A stretch of DNA of 9,315 bases from CANRPC01 sp964456095 (GTDB lineage: Bacteria > Bacillota_I > Bacilli_A > RFN20 > CAG-449): NCBI GenBank assembly GCA_964456095.1, contig CAYVZF010000054.1:1-9315 (forward strand), given 5' to 3'. The notes beneath the pieces were generated by a model. It searched no databases, was not told the DNA's origin, and saw only the letters and a list, made by a program, of their open reading frames with translations. The position numbers and the translations under genes were made by a program. Positions 5,800-9,315 of this stretch are shown here, piece by piece (the first letter of the stretch is position 1; each line of letters starts with the position of its first letter).

Positions 5800-8058
5800 A
5801 TGGAGTTACTAGCCCCTGCAGGAAATAAAGAAAGCTTTTATGTCGCATTATCAAGTGGTGCGAATGCTATTTATGTTGGAGGAAAATCATTTTCTGCAAG
5901 AGCGTATGCCAATAATTTTACTATAGAAGAATTAGAAGAATGTGTTAAATATGCACATTTAAATGATGTTTTAGTTTATGTTGCTGTTAATACATTATTA
6001 TTTGAAAGTGAAATAAATGAGTGTATTAAAGAATGTGAAAAATATATCAATATTGGTGTTGATGCTTTTATCGTACAAGATTTAGGATTAGTTTCCATTT
6101 TACACAGAATGTTTCCTTCTTTTCCTTTACATGCATCTACACAAATGAATGTTAATTCATTAGAGCAAGCATTAAAATTAAAAGAAATGGGGATTAAAAG
6201 AATTGTTTTAGCAAGAGAAACACCAATTGAAACAATTAAAGAGATTAAAGAAAAAACAAAAATTGAAATAGAAGTATTTGTTCATGGTGCATTATGTGTT
6301 TCTGAATCTGGAAGATGTTTAATGTCTTCATTTATTGGAGATAGATCAGGTAATAGAGGTAAATGTGCTCAACCTTGTAGAATGAAAGGTAATCTTGTTA
6401 GTAATTCATTAAAAAAAGAAGGTTATATTTTATCTACTAAAGATTTATGCACTATTAACTATATAGATGAATTAAAAAAAGAAGGAATTGATTCATTAAA
6501 AATTGAAGGAAGAATGAAAGGTATTGAATATATTCATATAGTAACTTCATATTATCGTAAAATAATTGATGGAGCAAAATTTGATTTAGATAAATGTATA
6601 TTAGATTTTAAAACAGTATTTAATAGAGAATTTACAAAAGGATATATGTTTAATGAATCTCAAACAAAGGTTTTAAATCAAAAATCTTCTTCTCATCAAG
6701 GAATAGTATTAGGAAAAGTATCTAAAATAACAAAAAATTCATTTTTCATTGTTTTAAAAAATGAATTAAATATACATGATGGTTTAAAGTTTAAGTCATT
6801 AGAAAATGGTTTTTTGTTAACGCATTTTAAATTAAAAGGTAATGATGTTTATGAAGCAAAAAAAGGTGATTATGTTGAAATAATCACTAAAGAAAAGAAT
6901 ATTAAAGTTGGTGACATTTTATTAAAAACAAAATCAAGTTTATTAGAAAAAGAAGCAGTAAAGTATTTATCTAAGATTAATAAAAAAGATATTAAAGGAT
7001 ATTTTTATGCATCGAAAGAAGATGGATTATCCTTAACTTTATTAGATGGTGATATTCAATACACATCAACAATTAAAATAAAATTAGATAAAAGTATTAA
7101 TTCATTTACAAGTAAACAAGATATATTTGATAGATTAAAAAAATCAGATAAATATCCATTTGATTTAAAAGAATTGGATTTTGAAATTGAACCAGGATTA
7201 TTTTATCCTAATAAATTATTAAATGAATTAAGAAGAAAAGCATATCAAGGTTTATTTATAGAAAAACAAAAAAGAGAAAATAAGTATCAAAAAAATGAAG
7301 TTAATTTATATAACATAAATAAAATTGAAACACATAATAAGCCAATTTGCTGTGTTAATAATGAAAAACAATTAAATGTATGTATAAATTACGATTTTGA
7401 CTATATATTTGTTAATTCTATTGAATTATTTAAAAAATATAAAACTATTGATAAACGTATTAAGTTAATTAATGATAGCAATATTTTAAAAAATGAATGT
7501 GACTTATTTTTATCAAACTATATTTCAAATAAAAATTGTATTATTTCTCCATATGGAAATATAACAAATAGTAATTCATTAGAATTATGCTATAAATATG
7601 ATTGTAAAGGAGTTACTTTATCTTATGAAGTTTCATATAAAAATGCATGTGAAATAAAAAATAGTTTTATAAATAAATATAATATGATTCCAAATATCTA
7701 TTATCCAATATATGGATATATTGAATTAATGTCATTAAAGTCTTGTCCAATTGCTTCAGCTTTAAAAAAAGATAACATTAAATGTGGAATGTGTAAAAAA
7801 GAAAGATTTTATTATCAAGACAGAATTAATACTCTTTATCCATTTTTAAGTGATGATAGATGCTATGTAAAAGTATTATCTGATAAACCATTAAATCTAC
7901 TTGATAAAAAAGAATTAATAAAGAAAGATTTTTTACCATATTTTTCTTTTACGATTGAAGATGAATTATTAACTAAAGATATATTAGATAAATATTTCTT
8001 TGATAAAAATATTGATATTGATGGATTTTTAGGACATTTCTTAAAATCTCCGATGTAA
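5800..8058 (+). CDS. U32-family protein with C-terminal DUF3656-type region, RlhA-like (752 aa)
   Basis: Usually labelled a peptidase or collagenase, but the long U32 proteins belong with E. coli RlhA (YdcP), which hydroxylates cytidine 2501 of 23S rRNA using prephenate and an iron-sulfur cluster; tRNA-hydroxylating TrhP is a shorter relative. The protein opens with ELLAPAGN, typical of the family. VFVHGALC at 159-166 and CAQPCR at 189-194 supply, with Cys173, the U32 four-cysteine set Cys166, Cys173, Cys189 and Cys193. IEGRMKG follows at about 240-250. The C-terminal half includes a second cysteine set (Cys649, Cys662, Cys665, Cys688) near the end, as in other long Firmicute members. ATG 5800 has AGGAG 6 bases upstream. 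It sits 41 bases after murC with its own candidate promoter. RNA hydroxylation, rather than proteolysis, is inferred from family knowledge; the exact RNA target is not provable here. Confidence 0.88.
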   Translation: MELLAPAGNKESFYVALSSGANAIYVGGKSFSARAYANNFTIEELEECVKYAHLNDVLVYVAVNTLLFESEINECIKECEKYINIGVDAFIVQDLGLVSILHRMFPSFPLHASTQMNVNSLEQALKLKEMGIKRIVLARETPIETIKEIKEKTKIEIEVFVHGALCVSESGRCLMSSFIGDRSGNRGKCAQPCRMKGNLVSNSLKKEGYILSTKDLCTINYIDELKKEGIDSLKIEGRMKGIEYIHIVTSYYRKIIDGAKFDLDKCILDFKTVFNREFTKGYMFNESQTKVLNQKSSSHQGIVLGKVSKITKNSFFIVLKNELNIHDGLKFKSLENGFLLTHFKLKGNDVYEAKKGDYVEIITKEKNIKVGDILLKTKSSLLEKEAVKYLSKINKKDIKGYFYASKEDGLSLTLLDGDIQYTSTIKIKLDKSINSFTSKQDIFDRLKKSDKYPFDLKELDFEIEPGLFYPNKLLNELRRKAYQGLFIEKQKRENKYQKNEVNLYNINKIETHNKPICCVNNEKQLNVCINYDFDYIFVNSIELFKKYKTIDKRIKLINDSNILKNECDLFLSNYISNKNCIISPYGNITNSNSLELCYKYDCKGVTLSYEVSYKNACEIKNSFINKYNMIPNIYYPIYGYIELMSLKSCPIASALKKDNIKCGMCKKERFYYQDRINTLYPFLSDDRCYVKVLSDKPLNLLDKKELIKKDFLPYFSFTIEDELLTKDILDKYFFDKNIDIDGFLGHFLKSPM

Positions 8059-8066
8059 ATTAATGC

Positions 8067-8103
8067 AAAAAAAAGATGAATAGCAAACTATCATCTTTTT
8101 TTT
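8067..8103. terminator. Bidirectional terminator between the U32-family gene and ackA
   Basis: An A-run followed by GATGAATAG (8067-8083) pairs with CTATCATC and a T-run (8088-8103), with one bulged A and the loop CAAA. The A and T runs give a U-tract on either strand. The hairpin begins 9 bases after the U32-gene stop and lies 2 bases from the ackA stop, so it can end both convergent transcripts. Confidence 0.88.
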
Positions 8104-8105
8104 AA

Positions 8106-9308
8106 TTATTTAATATCAACTAAATTATATACATCACGTGCAATCATGATTTCTTCATCTGTAGGAATTACCGCAACTTTAATTTTACTATCAATTGTAG
8201 AAATTAATCCTTCTTTTCCTTGGACCATGATGTTATTTAATTCATCATTAATTTGAACACCAAATGCTTCTTTTAATCCATCACAAACTGCCTTACGATA
8301 ATCAGGACCATTTTCACCAACACCTGCAGAGAATACGATTAAATCACATCCACCTAAACGTGCATAATATTGACCTATATAATCAATGATTCTGCGTGTA
8401 TACATTTGAAGCGCTAAAATTGCTCTTTCATTTCCTTCGCTCGCGGCTTTTGAAACATCACGAGTATCATTTGAAACACCTGATATACCATATAAACCAG
8501 ATTTTTTATTAAATTCATCATATACTTGATCAACTGTTTTTCCAGTTTGTTTGCAGATATATGGAATAACTGATGCATCGATATCACCAGTTCTTGTTCC
8601 CATCATAACTCCCGCAAGAGGAGAAAGTCCCATAGATGTTGTTACACATTTTGAATCTTTAATCGCACATATTGATGCACCTGAACCAATATGGCAAGTA
8701 ATAATTTTTGGATCTTTTACATCTTTTAAATATTTTAGAGCTTCTTCTCCAAGATATTTATGAGATGTTCCATGCGCACCATACTTTCTTACCATATATT
8801 TTTCATAATATTCATAATTACAAGCATACATATAATCTTGTGGTTCCATTGATTGATGGAATGCTGTATCAAATACTGCAACATTATCAACGTTTGGTAA
8901 TGCTTTTTTAAATGCTCTATAACCTATTAAGTGAGCAGGATTATGAAGAGGTGCAAGAGGTATTAAACTTTCAATAATATTCTCTACTTCTTTTGTAATA
9001 ACAACTGATTCTTTAAAATATGAACCACCTTGAACTATTCTATGACCTAATCCTTTTATTTCATTAAGGCTATTAACAATTTTTTGATCAATTAATGCTT
9101 TGAGTAACATTTCAACTGCGACTGCATGATCTTTAATTGGTTCTGTTACAACATAATTATCTCTTCCTTTTACTTTTAAAATAAAACGGCCAGTAGGTTC
9201 ACCTATTCTTTCAATTAAACCTGAACAAATAACACTTTCTTCAGGCATTTCAAATAATTTGAATTTTAATGATGAACTACCAGCATTTACAGCGAATACT
9301 TTTGCCAT
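8106..9308 (-). CDS. ackA: Acetate kinase (400 aa)
   Basis: Cytoplasmic enzyme that interconverts acetyl phosphate plus ADP and acetate plus ATP, the energy-yielding last step of acetate fermentation; it normally works with phosphotransacetylase, which is not in this window. Motifs in order are VNAGSSSLKF at 7-16, GHR at 88-90, VFDTAFHQSM at 145-154, YGAHGTSHKY at 176-185, CHIGSGAS at 205-212, MGTRTGD at 236-242, FSAGVGENG at 326-334 and IPTDEE at 381-386. Asn8, Arg90, Asp147, His179, Arg239 and a glutamate at 385 or 386 match the known active-site residues. The length is standard. GHRIVQGG has Gln93 where many homologues have His, and YGAHG has Ala where Phe is usual; both are mild variants. 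Only 7 bases upstream of the ATG are in the window, so its promoter and ribosome binding site are not visible. Confidence 0.97.
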   Translation of the reverse strand: MAKVFAVNAGSSSLKFKLFEMPEESVICSGLIERIGEPTGRFILKVKGRDNYVVTEPIKDHAVAVEMLLKALIDQKIVNSLNEIKGLGHRIVQGGSYFKESVVITKEVENIIESLIPLAPLHNPAHLIGYRAFKKALPNVDNVAVFDTAFHQSMEPQDYMYACNYEYYEKYMVRKYGAHGTSHKYLGEEALKYLKDVKDPKIITCHIGSGASICAIKDSKCVTTSMGLSPLAGVMMGTRTGDIDASVIPYICKQTGKTVDQVYDEFNKKSGLYGISGVSNDTRDVSKAASEGNERAILALQMYTRRIIDYIGQYYARLGGCDLIVFSAGVGENGPDYRKAVCDGLKEAFGVQINDELNNIMVQGKEGLISTIDSKIKVAVIPTDEEIMIARDVYNLVDIK

Positions 9309-9315
9309 GATAAAT

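Noticed and set aside
8551..8911. Plus-strand open frames at 8551-8763 and 8708-8911
   Set aside because: They are antisense shadows of acetate kinase, whose motifs fill the same span.
1..9315. CRISPR array, tRNA, rRNA or insertion-sequence ends
   Set aside because: No regularly spaced repeats, no clover-leaf-like segments and no DDE transposase or paired terminal repeats were seen.

Overview
The window is very AT-rich (about a quarter G+C by eye) and uses the standard bacterial code. Tryptophan is written TGG throughout, and the long reading frames contain no internal TGA. It encodes a peptidoglycan ligase (MurC) of Firmicutes type, a long U32-family protein and acetate kinase. This suggests an AT-rich, walled, fermentative Firmicute such as an Erysipelotrichia- or RF39-like gut bacterium. 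The lineage is inferred from style and gene content, not from a search.

Positions 1-4510 hold an accessory operon built around serine recombinases, all on the + strand. It begins with an extended -10 promoter at the left edge and a leader that can fold into hairpins. A small gene follows; its only well-placed start codon is ATA. Next come two overlapping large serine recombinase genes (544 and 512 aa), both with intact catalytic motifs, although the second has lost the zinc-ribbon cysteines. After these are a 76-aa acidic helical protein, a 191-aa protein that looks like a resolvase domain with every catalytic residue replaced, and a 56-aa DUF4177-like protein. A strong intrinsic terminator closes the operon. 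The set looks like the recombination module at the right end of an integrated element whose left end lies outside the window.

Positions 4508-9308 are ordinary chromosome. murC starts at the terminator, without its own promoter or a normal start. Its first ~14 codons do not match the family and contain codons found nowhere else in the gene, while the family match resumes at the GSGMS motif. The simplest reading is that the element integrated into the 5' end of murC and now supplies a substitute start. Downstream lie an RlhA-like U32 gene with its own candidate promoter, a bidirectional terminator, and convergent ackA on the - strand.

In the proposed system the two active recombinases would carry out integration and excision. 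The inactive resolvase-like protein and the small proteins are candidates for controlling direction or assembly. Excision would be expected to rebuild the normal murC 5' end. That last point is inference and depends on sequence left of the window.
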